In this document: piece by piece, positions 24,342-32,007 of the stretch
Position numbering within the stretch: position 1 is the first letter of the stretch
Layout of the letters: each line of letters begins with the position of its first letter
Source: PALSA-612 sp035652235
GTDB taxonomy: Bacteria > Actinomycetota > Thermoleophilia > Gaiellales > Gaiellaceae
DNA: 64,000 nt
Direction of reading: 5' to 3'
NCBI GenBank assembly: GCA_035652235.1
Contig: DASREE010000016.1
Coordinates: 28,527 to 92,526 of the forward strand
Translations under genes and position numbers: made by a program
Notes under the pieces: generated by a model
What the model was told of the DNA's origin: nothing
The model's database searches: none
Seen by the model: the letters and a program-made list of their open reading frames with translations, nothing else

Positions 24342-25114
24342 GCCTGCTCGGCGACCCGGATCGCGTAGCGCCAGGTGCGCTCGTAGTGCGGGCGCAGAAA
24401 CTCGAGGTGGGCGCGCATCTCGCGCTCTGCCCGCCGCGCGTCCCGTCCCTCGATCGCCGCCGCGATCGCGCGGTGCTGCTCGTTGATGCCCTTGTGGAAG
24501 CGGGTCCCGAGCGAGGAGCGCGCCAGGTTCGTCTGCAGGATGGTGAACAGGGGCTCCGCCGCCATCTTCAGGAAGGCGTTCCCGGAGGCGGCGATCACCG
24601 TCGTGTGGAAGCCGGCGTTGTAGACGAACTGCTCCGTCGGTGCCAGCTTTGCCGGCTCGATCGGGATCGTGCCCTGCAGCCGCGCCAGCACCTCGTCCGT
24701 CCGCCGCTTGGCGGCGAGCCGGGCGGCCGGCACCTCGAGCGCCTCGCGCGCCTCCAGCAGCTCGTCGAGGGTGACGTGCTCGGCGGCCGCCAGGAGGTTG
24801 AGCGCCGAGTTGAGGAACTGCGACACGTGGTCGACGGTCGGCAGGGTCACGTACGTGCCCCCGCCTGCCCCTTTCGCGGTGCGGATGAGGCTCTGGGCCG
24901 TCAGCAGGCGGAGCGCCTCCCGCACCGTCGCGCGGCTGACGCCGAACTCACGGGCGAGCACGGTCTCGTTCGCCAGCCTCTCCCCGCGGGCGAGCTTGCC
25001 GCTCACGATCAGCTCGCGCAGCTGGTCTGCCACCTGCTCGTACGCCTTCCGCACGCGGCGGACGGGCATCGCCTCCGAGGCCCGCTCCACCGGTCGCACG
25101 GTCGGCGGGTTCAC
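24338..25114 (-). CDS. GntR-family regulator, FCD (FadR-type) subgroup, second copy
   Basis: The 258-residue protein has a winged helix (residues about 20-85, AREFGVSRATVREALRLLTA) and an FCD domain (about 95-245, with FHTTVIAASGN). The N-terminus is slightly longer than in the paralogue at 5053-5733. It lies inside the HyuAB operon, coupled to hyuB upstream (GTGA at 25111-25114) and to the LLM gene downstream (ATGA). It is the best local candidate to bind the GTCWGAC palindromes in the promoters at 21.15, 30.32 and 30.39 kb, which have the GT-N3-AC core used by FadR-type proteins. That link is inference. Confidence 0.9.
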   Translation of the reverse strand: MNPPTVRPVERASEAMPVRRVRKAYEQVADQLRELIVSGKLARGERLANETVLAREFGVSRATVREALRLLTAQSLIRTAKGAGGGTYVTLPTVDHVSQFLNSALNLLAAAEHVTLDELLEAREALEVPAARLAAKRRTDEVLARLQGTIPIEPAKLAPTEQFVYNAGFHTTVIAASGNAFLKMAAEPLFTILQTNLARSSLGTRFHKGINEQHRAIAAAIEGRDARRAEREMRAHLEFLRPHYERTWRYAIRVAEQA

Positions 25115-27024
25115 CTCGGCTCGATTCCGAACTCCCGGTTGCCTGCGTCCGAGACCGGCGCCGTGTTCGGCACCGGTCGGTCGCGGAAGTACTCGGTCAG
25201 CGAGCTGCCGTCACGGCTCGCCCGCAGCTCGGCGCGCCTCGCCTCGGTCGCCGCCGCGTCGATCTCGAGCGTCCGCTCGTCGGCGAAGACGACCCCGTAG
25301 GCGTCCCGGGCGAGCTCGATGGTCGTGAAGTCGTCGAGCACGTCCTCGCGCACCTGCTCGGGGTCGCGCTCGAGCGGGTCGCCGTAGCCGGCCGCGTTCG
25401 GCTCGCGGAACTCGATGAACTCGCCCGCCCGGAAGGGGACGCCGGTCACCTTCGCCGGGAGCACCTCCTCGCGCGCCGTGTCCGGATTCTTGCGGCAGGA
25501 GGCGACGAGGCCGTCCCAGCCACCGAACACGCCCTGGGGCGGGTCGGTCTGCCGGTCGCCCTCGCACGAGTAGGTGCCGTCGACGAGGAAGCGGTTGCGG
25601 CGGATGATGCCGATGCCGCCGCGCCACTTGCCCGGCGCCGCCGGCTCCGGCCGCAGCTCGTACTGGTCGCAGCGCATCGGGAAACGCTGGTCGAGCTCCT
25701 CGATCGGGTTGTTGCGCGTGTTCGCCATCAGGTTGTCGACCGAGTCCATCGCGTCCTTGCCGTGCCGCCCGCCGTACGAGCCCTCGTTCACCTCCAGGTA
25801 GAGCCAGTACTCGCCGAGCGACTCGTCGAAGCCTGCGTAGGCGCAGAAGTGGATGCCCGCCGAGTTGCCCGCCGTGATCCGGTCGGGCAGCGCCTCCGAC
25901 AGCGCGAGGATCGTGTTGTCGACGACGCGCTGCGTCTGGCAGAAGCGCGAGAAGCAGGCGCGCGGGAAGTTCGGGTTGAAGATCGTTCCCTTCGGCGCGA
26001 TCACCTTCACCGGCCGGAAGACGCCGTCGTTCTGCGGCACGTGCTCGGGGAACGTGACCTCGTCGAGGAGAATCGTGCGCACGGCGTAGTAGCAGGAGAC
26101 GAGGAGCGAGCCCTCGAAGGGCACGTTGTACCCGGTCGGCACCTCCGCGTTCGACCCGGTCAGGTCGATCGTGATCTCGTCGCCCTCCACGACGACTCGC
26201 GTCTCCACCCGCAACCTGGTGTCGCGGTTGCGGGCGTCGTCGTCGAGCCAGCCGACGACCGGGCCGTACGTCCCGTCCGGGATCTTCGCGATCTCCGCGC
26301 GCAGCATCCGCTCGGAGTAGTCCATCCACTCGTAGGCGGCGCTCATGACGACGTCGACGCCGTAGCGCTCGACGAGCCGCAGAAAGCGGTCGCGCCCGAG
26401 CTGGCAGGCGGCGAGCATGGCGTTCATGTCGCCGCGGTTCATGGTCTCCGTGCGGACGTTGTCGAAGATCATCCGGTCGACGTCCTCGTTCAGCTCGCCG
26501 CGGCGGTACCAGCGCAGGCCGTTGTACAGCTTCGCCTCCGCGTAGACGTCGAAGGCGTCGGCGTTGATCCCCGGGAACGAGCCGCCGACGTCGAGCACGT
26601 GCGCGGTGACGGCAGCGAAGCCGAGCAGCTCGCCACCGTGGAAGATCGGCACGGCCACCGCCACGTCGGGCGAGTGCGAGGCGCCCAGGTACGGGTGGTT
26701 GTGCACGATCACGTCTCCGTCCTCGATCTGGCCGCGCAGCCGGTGCAGGAAGCCGCGGATGTACCAGGGCAGCGAGCCGATGTGCATCGGCGTCGAGTCC
26801 GACTCGCACAGCTCGCGCCCCTCCGCGTCGAAGATGCCGGCGCCGAGGTCCTCGGACTCACGGATGATCGACGAGTAGCTCATCCGGAACAGGACTCCGG
26901 CCATCTCCTTGGCGATGGCGTGGAAGGCGCCGCCGAGGACGCGCAGGGTGATCGGATCGACCTCGACGCGCGGCCGCGACGGCGGCCCCGGCTGACGCCC
27001 GACCTCGTACTCGGTCACGGACAT
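25111..27024 (-). CDS. hyuB: Hydantoinase B / N-methylhydantoinase B-type subunit, second copy
   Basis: The 637-residue protein is a full-length HyuB: VDPITLRVLGGAFHAIAKEM at the N-terminus, FDNVRTETMNRGDMNAMLAA near residue 190, a VEVNEGSYGGRHGKDAMDSV-type region near residue 425 and DQRFPMRCDQYELRPE near residue 460. It forms the second subunit of an ATP-dependent cyclic-amidase or carboxylase-like enzyme with the HyuA encoded just upstream (79-bp gap). It is coupled to the GntR gene that follows. Length and motifs are normal, with no sign of decay. Confidence 0.92.
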   Translation of the reverse strand: MSVTEYEVGRQPGPPSRPRVEVDPITLRVLGGAFHAIAKEMAGVLFRMSYSSIIRESEDLGAGIFDAEGRELCESDSTPMHIGSLPWYIRGFLHRLRGQIEDGDVIVHNHPYLGASHSPDVAVAVPIFHGGELLGFAAVTAHVLDVGGSFPGINADAFDVYAEAKLYNGLRWYRRGELNEDVDRMIFDNVRTETMNRGDMNAMLAACQLGRDRFLRLVERYGVDVVMSAAYEWMDYSERMLRAEIAKIPDGTYGPVVGWLDDDARNRDTRLRVETRVVVEGDEITIDLTGSNAEVPTGYNVPFEGSLLVSCYYAVRTILLDEVTFPEHVPQNDGVFRPVKVIAPKGTIFNPNFPRACFSRFCQTQRVVDNTILALSEALPDRITAGNSAGIHFCAYAGFDESLGEYWLYLEVNEGSYGGRHGKDAMDSVDNLMANTRNNPIEELDQRFPMRCDQYELRPEPAAPGKWRGGIGIIRRNRFLVDGTYSCEGDRQTDPPQGVFGGWDGLVASCRKNPDTAREEVLPAKVTGVPFRAGEFIEFREPNAAGYGDPLERDPEQVREDVLDDFTTIELARDAYGVVFADERTLEIDAAATEARRAELRASRDGSSLTEYFRDRPVPNTAPVSDAGNREFGIEPR

Positions 27025-27103
27025 GCGGGAACCTCCTGCGAGCGCGAAGCGGACGCCAGGCGAGCGCGGCAGCCCGTGCGGCCTTGCCAGAGGCGGAGCG
27101 TGC

Positions 27104-29230
27104 TCATCGCGCCACCGCCTCCATCTCTGCCCGGCTGGCCTGCGACGACGCCGCCTCGCCGACCTCGATGACGATGTTCCCGAAGCGGTCGACGTGCGCG
27201 GAGAGGCCGGGCGGGATCACCGTCGTCGAGTCGTACTGCGTGACGATCGCCGGCCCCTCGAGCCGGTTCCCCGCCTTCAGCGCGGCCCGCTCGTAGTAGC
27301 GCGTCGGTACCCGCTCGAGCGAGCCGCCGACACGGAACCACGCCTCGCCCTCGTGGCGGAGCGCCCCCTGTGGCGACAGGTCATCGGCGTGCTCGATCTC
27401 GGGCGTCCGCAGCGGCGGCGTCAGGCCGATGCCGCGCACGCGGATGTTCGGGATCTCGATGTCGGCGTCCTCGAACCGGCGCGAGTACTCGCGCTCGTGG
27501 ATGTCGTGGAAGTCGGCGCGCACCTTCTCCGCCCACGCGTGCCCGATCACGCCCGAGGGCGCGTCGACCCGCAGCTCGTAACCCTGGCCGAGGTAGCGGC
27601 ACTCGGCGATCCGCTGCACGACGACCTGCTCGGGCGGGATCCCGTCCTCCTCCAGCTGCCGCGCCGCGAGCTCCTCCAGCTCCTCGAAGCGGCGCTGCAG
27701 GGCCGAGGCGTCCAGGCGCGAGAGCCGCTGGTAGGTCGTCGCCACGTACTCGTAGACCATGTCCGTCGCCAGCAAGCCCATCGCGGCTGCGATCCCCGGG
27801 TAGGGCGGCACGATCACCGTCGGCGTCCCCACCTCGAGCGCGATCTGCGCCGCGAACAGCGGACCCGCGCCGCCCTCGGCGACGAGCGCGAAGTCGCGCG
27901 GGTCGTAGCCCTTGCGCACCGAGTTCTCCTCGATCGACTGCACCATCGAGTGGGTGAGGATCTGCACGGCGCCCATCGACGCCTCCTCGACGGTCATCCC
28001 GAGCGCCTGCGCCGGGCCGTCCGCGAACGCCTGCCGCGCCGCCGCCGCGTCGAGCGCCATGCCGCCGCCGAGGAACGCCTCCGGGGACAGCCAGCCGAGG
28101 TTGACGAGCGCGTCCGTGGCGGTCGCCTCCGTGCCGCCGCGCCCGTACGCCGCCGGCCCCGGGACGGCGCCCGCCGAGCGCGGTCCGACCCGGAAGATGC
28201 CGCCCTGGTCGACGTAGGCGATCGAGCCGCCGCCGGCGCCGATCGTGTCGACATCGACCATCGGGATCATCGCCTGGTAGGGCCCGACCTTGGTGTCGAG
28301 CAGGTGCTTCATGCGCAGCCGGCCCTCCTGGGCGACCCCGATGTCGGCCGAGGTGCCGCCGACGTCGAGCGTGATCACGCTCTCGTAGCCCGCGTGCTTG
28401 CCCGCCCAGATGCCACCGACCACGCCGGCGACGGGGCCGGACATGAGCAGGTTGACCGGGCGCTCGACCGCGGCCTCCGCGGTCGCGACGCCGGAGGCGG
28501 ACGTCATCAGGTGCACGCCGGTGCGCACGCCGAGCCGCTCCAGCTCCTCCTCGAGGCGCCCGACGTAGCGCGCCACCTTCGGCCCGATGTACGCGTTCAG
28601 GCACACCGTCGAGAAGCGCTCGTACTCCCGGTACTGCGGCAGCACCTCGGAGGAGACGGAGAGGAACGCCTCCGGGAACTCCTCGCGCACGATCTCGGCC
28701 ACGCGCCGCTCGTGGGCCGGGTTGACGAAGGAGAAGAGGAAGCAGACGGCCACCGCCTCGACGCCCGCCTCTTTCAGCCGCCGCACCTGCTCGCGCGCCT
28801 TCGCCTCGTCGAGCGGCACGAGCACCGAGCCGTCCTTCGTGATCCGCTCGGGGACGGTCAGCCGGTAGCGGCGCCGCACGACCGGGTAGCGCTGCCAGGG
28901 GAGATCCTGGTAGTTGGAGAAGTTGAGCGGCTTCTTGTGCCGCGCGATGTGGAGGATGTCGCGGTAGCCCTCGGTCGTGATCATCCCCACGGTCGCCCCG
29001 TTGTGCTCGATGACGATGTTCGTCGCGATCGTGGTGCCGTGGAAGACGGCGTCGAGCGCCGCCGGCGTCTCGCCGGCCCCCCGCGTGATCTCCTCGATCC
29101 CCTGCACGGTTCCCTGCGAGGGGTCGGCGGGCGTCGTCGGCAGCTTGTGGACGCGGATGGTGCCCGCCTCGTCGTCCACGTAGATCAGGTCCGTGAAGGT
29201 GCCGCCGACGTCGACTCCTACGCGTTTCAT
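27104..29230 (-). CDS. hyuA: Hydantoinase A / N-methylhydantoinase A-type subunit, second copy
   Basis: The 708-residue protein has the hydantoinase/oxoprolinase N-domain (MKRVGVDVGGTFTDLIYVDD) and the main HyuA domain with TLDVGGTSADIGV near residue 290. It is a paralogue of 833-2890, with the same VHKLPTTPADPSQGTV-type region after the first strand, but sits in a differently ordered operon with an alcohol dehydrogenase in front. The start is ATG 29228-29230 behind AAGAGGAGG. It follows the dehydrogenase stop by 16 bp. Substrate unknown. Confidence 0.92.
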   Translation of the reverse strand: MKRVGVDVGGTFTDLIYVDDEAGTIRVHKLPTTPADPSQGTVQGIEEITRGAGETPAALDAVFHGTTIATNIVIEHNGATVGMITTEGYRDILHIARHKKPLNFSNYQDLPWQRYPVVRRRYRLTVPERITKDGSVLVPLDEAKAREQVRRLKEAGVEAVAVCFLFSFVNPAHERRVAEIVREEFPEAFLSVSSEVLPQYREYERFSTVCLNAYIGPKVARYVGRLEEELERLGVRTGVHLMTSASGVATAEAAVERPVNLLMSGPVAGVVGGIWAGKHAGYESVITLDVGGTSADIGVAQEGRLRMKHLLDTKVGPYQAMIPMVDVDTIGAGGGSIAYVDQGGIFRVGPRSAGAVPGPAAYGRGGTEATATDALVNLGWLSPEAFLGGGMALDAAAARQAFADGPAQALGMTVEEASMGAVQILTHSMVQSIEENSVRKGYDPRDFALVAEGGAGPLFAAQIALEVGTPTVIVPPYPGIAAAMGLLATDMVYEYVATTYQRLSRLDASALQRRFEELEELAARQLEEDGIPPEQVVVQRIAECRYLGQGYELRVDAPSGVIGHAWAEKVRADFHDIHEREYSRRFEDADIEIPNIRVRGIGLTPPLRTPEIEHADDLSPQGALRHEGEAWFRVGGSLERVPTRYYERAALKAGNRLEGPAIVTQYDSTTVIPPGLSAHVDRFGNIVIEVGEAASSQASRAEMEAVAR

Positions 29231-29246
29231 GCGCCTCCTCTTGCGT

Positions 29247-30275
29247 TCAGGGGACGAGGACGATCTTGCCGAAGTGCTGGCGCCGCTCCATCGTCGCCAT
29301 CGCCTCGCGCGCCTCGACGAGCGGGAACGTCCTGTCTACGAGCGGCCGGATGCGGCCGTGCGCCGCCAGCTCGAAGCACTTCTCCACCTCGTCGCGCGTG
29401 TACACGAAGGAGCCGATCACGCTCCGCTGCGCTCGGAAGAAGGGGATGATGTCGAACGGGACGACCTCGCCGGAGTGGCCGCCGCAGATGACGAGGCGTC
29501 CGTCCTTCGCCAGCGAGTCGAGGCCCTTCTGGAACAGCTCGCCGCCGACGTGCTCGTACACGAGGTCGACGCCGCGCCCGTCCGTGATCTCCATCACGCG
29601 CGCCACCACGTCCTCCTCGGCGTGGTTGATGCCGACGTCCAGGCCGAGCTCGGCCGCCCGCTCGAGTTTCTCGGCGCTCGACGCGTTCCCGATCACGTAG
29701 GCGCCGGCGCTCTTCGCGAGCTGCACGGCCGCCGAGCCGATGCCGCTGCCGACGGAGTTGATCAACACCGTCTCGCCGGCCTTGAGGCCGCCGCGCGTGA
29801 AGAGCATGTGCCAGGAGGTGGCGAACGCCACCTGCAGCGCCGCGGCGTCCTCGTAGGAGACGTTGTCCGGGATGCGGATCAGGTTGCGCGCCTTGACCGT
29901 GACGCGCTCCGCGTACGCGCCGCCCGTCGTGAAGCTGACGAAGCCGGGTGACAGGCACAGGTTCTCGCGGCCGGTGCGGCAGTAGCGGCACGCGCCGCAG
30001 GGGTCCATGATGAACGGGTTGACCCGGTCGCCGGGCGACCAGCCGGCCACGTCCGCCCCCACCTGCTCGACGTCGCCCGCGAGCTCGATTCCGAGCGTGT
30101 GCGGCAGCTCGACCGGGAAGCGTGAGACGCCCTCGCGGACGTCGACGTCGAGGTGGTTGAGCGCGCTCGCGCGGATCCGGACGACCACCTCTCCAGGCCC
30201 GGGGCTCGGGTCCTCGACCTCGTCGACGCGCAGCACGTCGAGCCCTCCGAACTCGTGGAACCGGACCGCCTTCAC
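29247..30275 (-). CDS. Medium-chain zinc-binding alcohol dehydrogenase / quinone reductase-like
   Basis: The 342-residue MDR protein has the structural zinc loop CGACRYCRTGRENLC (four Cys, near residue 90) and the cofactor site VLINSVGSGIGSAAVQLAK near residue 165. The catalytic-zinc position has ALNHLDVDVREG, without the usual Cys, and HTLGIELAGDVEQ follows, so a quinone-reductase or enoyl-reductase type reaction may apply. GTG 30275 with AGGGAGG upstream is used. It is the first gene of the HyuAB operon and faces the CitE operon across paired promoters. Confidence 0.88.
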   Translation of the reverse strand: MKAVRFHEFGGLDVLRVDEVEDPSPGPGEVVVRIRASALNHLDVDVREGVSRFPVELPHTLGIELAGDVEQVGADVAGWSPGDRVNPFIMDPCGACRYCRTGRENLCLSPGFVSFTTGGAYAERVTVKARNLIRIPDNVSYEDAAALQVAFATSWHMLFTRGGLKAGETVLINSVGSGIGSAAVQLAKSAGAYVIGNASSAEKLERAAELGLDVGINHAEEDVVARVMEITDGRGVDLVYEHVGGELFQKGLDSLAKDGRLVICGGHSGEVVPFDIIPFFRAQRSVIGSFVYTRDEVEKCFELAAHGRIRPLVDRTFPLVEAREAMATMERRQHFGKIVLVP

Positions 30276-30309
30276 CCGCTCGACCTCCCTTCGGACGACA
30301 TGTGCCCCG

Positions 30310-30338
30310 TTTATGTCTGACTTTCGCCGGCGTGTCAA
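30310..30338 (-). promoter_or_regulatory. Promoter of the ADH-HyuAB operon with GTCWGAC operator
   Basis: On the minus strand TTGACA (complement of 30333-30338), a 17-bp spacer and CATAAA (complement of 30310-30315) precede GTG 30275. The sequence AAGTCAGACAT (complement of 30313-30323) overlaps the -10 and matches the operator at 21145-21155, including flanking bases up to the -35. Confidence 0.7.
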
Positions 30339-30368
30339 GCGCGGACCGGCAACGACCTGCGGCCCCGT

Positions 30369-30397
30369 TTGACACTCCGCCGGATGTCTGACATAAC
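30369..30397 (+). promoter_or_regulatory. Promoter of the CitE-MaoC-PrpD operon with palindrome ATGTCTGACAT
   Basis: TTGACA (30369-30374), a 17-bp spacer and CATAAC (30392-30397) precede ATG 30412. ATGTCTGACAT (30384-30394) is a perfect 11-bp odd palindrome overlapping the -10. Together with 30310-30338 it makes a symmetric divergent control region with one operator per promoter. Confidence 0.72.
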
Positions 30398-30411
30398 CGC
30401 TCGCGTCGCCC

Positions 30412-31419
30412 ATGGAGCTCTCCCGCGCGCGGTCACTCCTGTTCGTCCCGGGCAACGACGAGCGCAAGCTCGCGAAGGCGCTCGCGTCGCCGGCGGACGC
30501 CGTCGTCTGCGACCTCGAGGACGCCGTCGCGCCCGGGGACAAGGAGGAGGCGCGCGAGACGGTGGCGCGGGTGCTCGCGGGCGCGGATGCGGCGGGCATG
30601 GCCGCAGGCGCGTCGGCGACAGGGCGCGGGCCGGCGAAGGAAGACGGGTCGACCGCGGCGACAGGCACGGCCCCCCACCCAGGGTGGGGTGTCGTCCCTC
30701 CGCCCACGCCGCCGAGCGTAGCGGCCGAATCCGCACCGGACCGTGACGATTTCGCGCCGACTTGCGCACCAGCCCGCCTCGTCCGCGTGAACGCGCCGGG
30801 CACCCCCTGGTTCGAGGACGACCTCGCGCTCGCCGCCGCGCTGCCGCTCGACGGCGTCGTCCTGCCCAAGGCGAGCCCCGAGGCGATCGCGGCGCTCGAC
30901 TCGCTCGGCGCGGGCGGGCCGCCCGTCGTCGCCATCGTCGAGACGGCGCGCGGGGTGCGCGAGGCGTTCGAGATCGCCTCCTCGAAACGCGTGCTCGCCC
31001 TGCTCCTCGGCGCGGTCGACCTCGCCGCCGACGCAGGGCTCGAGCCGCGCGCCGACGCGCTCGAGATCCTCTACGCCCGCTCGAAGATTGCGCTCGACTC
31101 GGCGGCGGCGGGCCTGCGCGGGCCGTTCGACGCCGTCCACCTCGAGCTCACCGACCTGGCCGGGCTCGAGGAGCAGTGCCGTCTCGCGCGCTCGCTCGGC
31201 TTCCGCGGCAAGGCGTGCATCCATCCGGCGCAGATCGACACGGTCAACCGCGTCTTCGCGCCGGACGACGCGGAGGTCGCCTGGGCGCGCGAGGTGGTCC
31301 AGGCGTTCGAGCGGCAGGAGCACGGTGTGCTCGCCGTCGGTGGCGTGATGGTCGACCGCCCCGTCGTCGAGCGGGCCCGACAGATCCTGGAGGCAGCGGA
31401 AAGGAGCGAGCGTCGATGA
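30412..31419 (+). CDS. HpcH/HpaI aldolase-citrate lyase beta (CitE-like) protein with an in-frame insertion
   Basis: The 335-residue protein starts like CitE/malyl-CoA lyases (RSLLFVPGNDERKLAKAL, then VVCDLEDAVAPGDKEEAR) and keeps the active-site parts RVNAPGTPW, IVETARGVREAFEIA and LLLGAVDLAADAG. Such enzymes cleave malyl-, beta-methylmalyl- or citramalyl-CoA. Residues about 64-122 do not belong to the family: a Gly/Ala/Pro-rich low-complexity stretch (GASATGRGPAKEDG, HPGWGVVPPP) splits the helix before strand LVRVN. The DNA there includes a CCCCACCC/GGGTGGGG hairpin and looks like an inserted repeat kept in frame. It is the first gene of a five-gene operon, coupled to the MaoC gene by ATGA. 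Confidence 0.85.
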   Translation: MELSRARSLLFVPGNDERKLAKALASPADAVVCDLEDAVAPGDKEEARETVARVLAGADAAGMAAGASATGRGPAKEDGSTAATGTAPHPGWGVVPPPTPPSVAAESAPDRDDFAPTCAPARLVRVNAPGTPWFEDDLALAAALPLDGVVLPKASPEAIAALDSLGAGGPPVVAIVETARGVREAFEIASSKRVLALLLGAVDLAADAGLEPRADALEILYARSKIALDSAAAGLRGPFDAVHLELTDLAGLEEQCRLARSLGFRGKACIHPAQIDTVNRVFAPDDAEVAWAREVVQAFERQEHGVLAVGGVMVDRPVVERARQILEAAERSERR

Positions 31420-31946
31420 GCGTGAACGAGCAGGCGGCAGCGAAGGTGTGGGCCGGTCGCTTCTACGAGGACTTCGCGGTGGGCGACGTCTTCCACAGCC
31501 GCTTCGGGCGCACGATCACGGAGACGGACAACATCTGGTTCACCTGCCTGACCATGAACACGAACCCGATGCACTTCGACGCGCCGTACGCCGAGCGGAC
31601 GCGGTTCGGACAGCCGCTCGTGAACAGCGCGTTCACGCTCGCGCTCGTCACCGGCCTGACCGTCCCCGACACGAGCGAGAACGCCGCCGCCAACCTCGCC
31701 TGGACGGACATCAAGCTGCCGAAGCCCGTGTTCGTCGGCGACACGCTGTACGCGGAGAGCGAGATCATCGACCTGCGCGAGTCGCGCTCCAACCCGAGCG
31801 TCGGCATCGTCTCCATGCGCTGCCGCGGCATCAACCAGCGGCGTGAGGTGGTGATCGAGTTCCGACGCACGTTCATGGTCTACAAGCGCGGCGCGCCCGA
31901 GGTGCAGGACACGTTTCCCGGTACCGACGAGGACTGGACGGTGTAG
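31416..31946 (+). CDS. MaoC-family (mesaconyl/itaconyl-CoA hydratase-like) dehydratase
   Basis: The 176-residue hot-dog protein opens with FYEDFAVGDVFHSRFGRTIT and has the hydratase motif TMNTNPMHFDAPYAERTRFG near residue 45. At the position of the catalytic Asp of R-specific hydratases (D-x-N-P-x-H) it has Asn, as I recall for mesaconyl-CoA hydratase relatives; His is kept. The phrase GRTITETDNIWFTCLTMNT is typical of that subgroup. It would hydrate an unsaturated dicarboxyl-CoA, giving the substrate of the CitE-like lyase next door. Start ATG overlaps the CitE stop. Confidence 0.87.
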   Translation: MSVNEQAAAKVWAGRFYEDFAVGDVFHSRFGRTITETDNIWFTCLTMNTNPMHFDAPYAERTRFGQPLVNSAFTLALVTGLTVPDTSENAAANLAWTDIKLPKPVFVGDTLYAESEIIDLRESRSNPSVGIVSMRCRGINQRREVVIEFRRTFMVYKRGAPEVQDTFPGTDEDWTV

Positions 31947-32007
31947 TGGCCCCTCCAGCGATGCACGCCACCGACCGAGAGCGACAGCACCACGCAAAGG
32001 AGCACCG

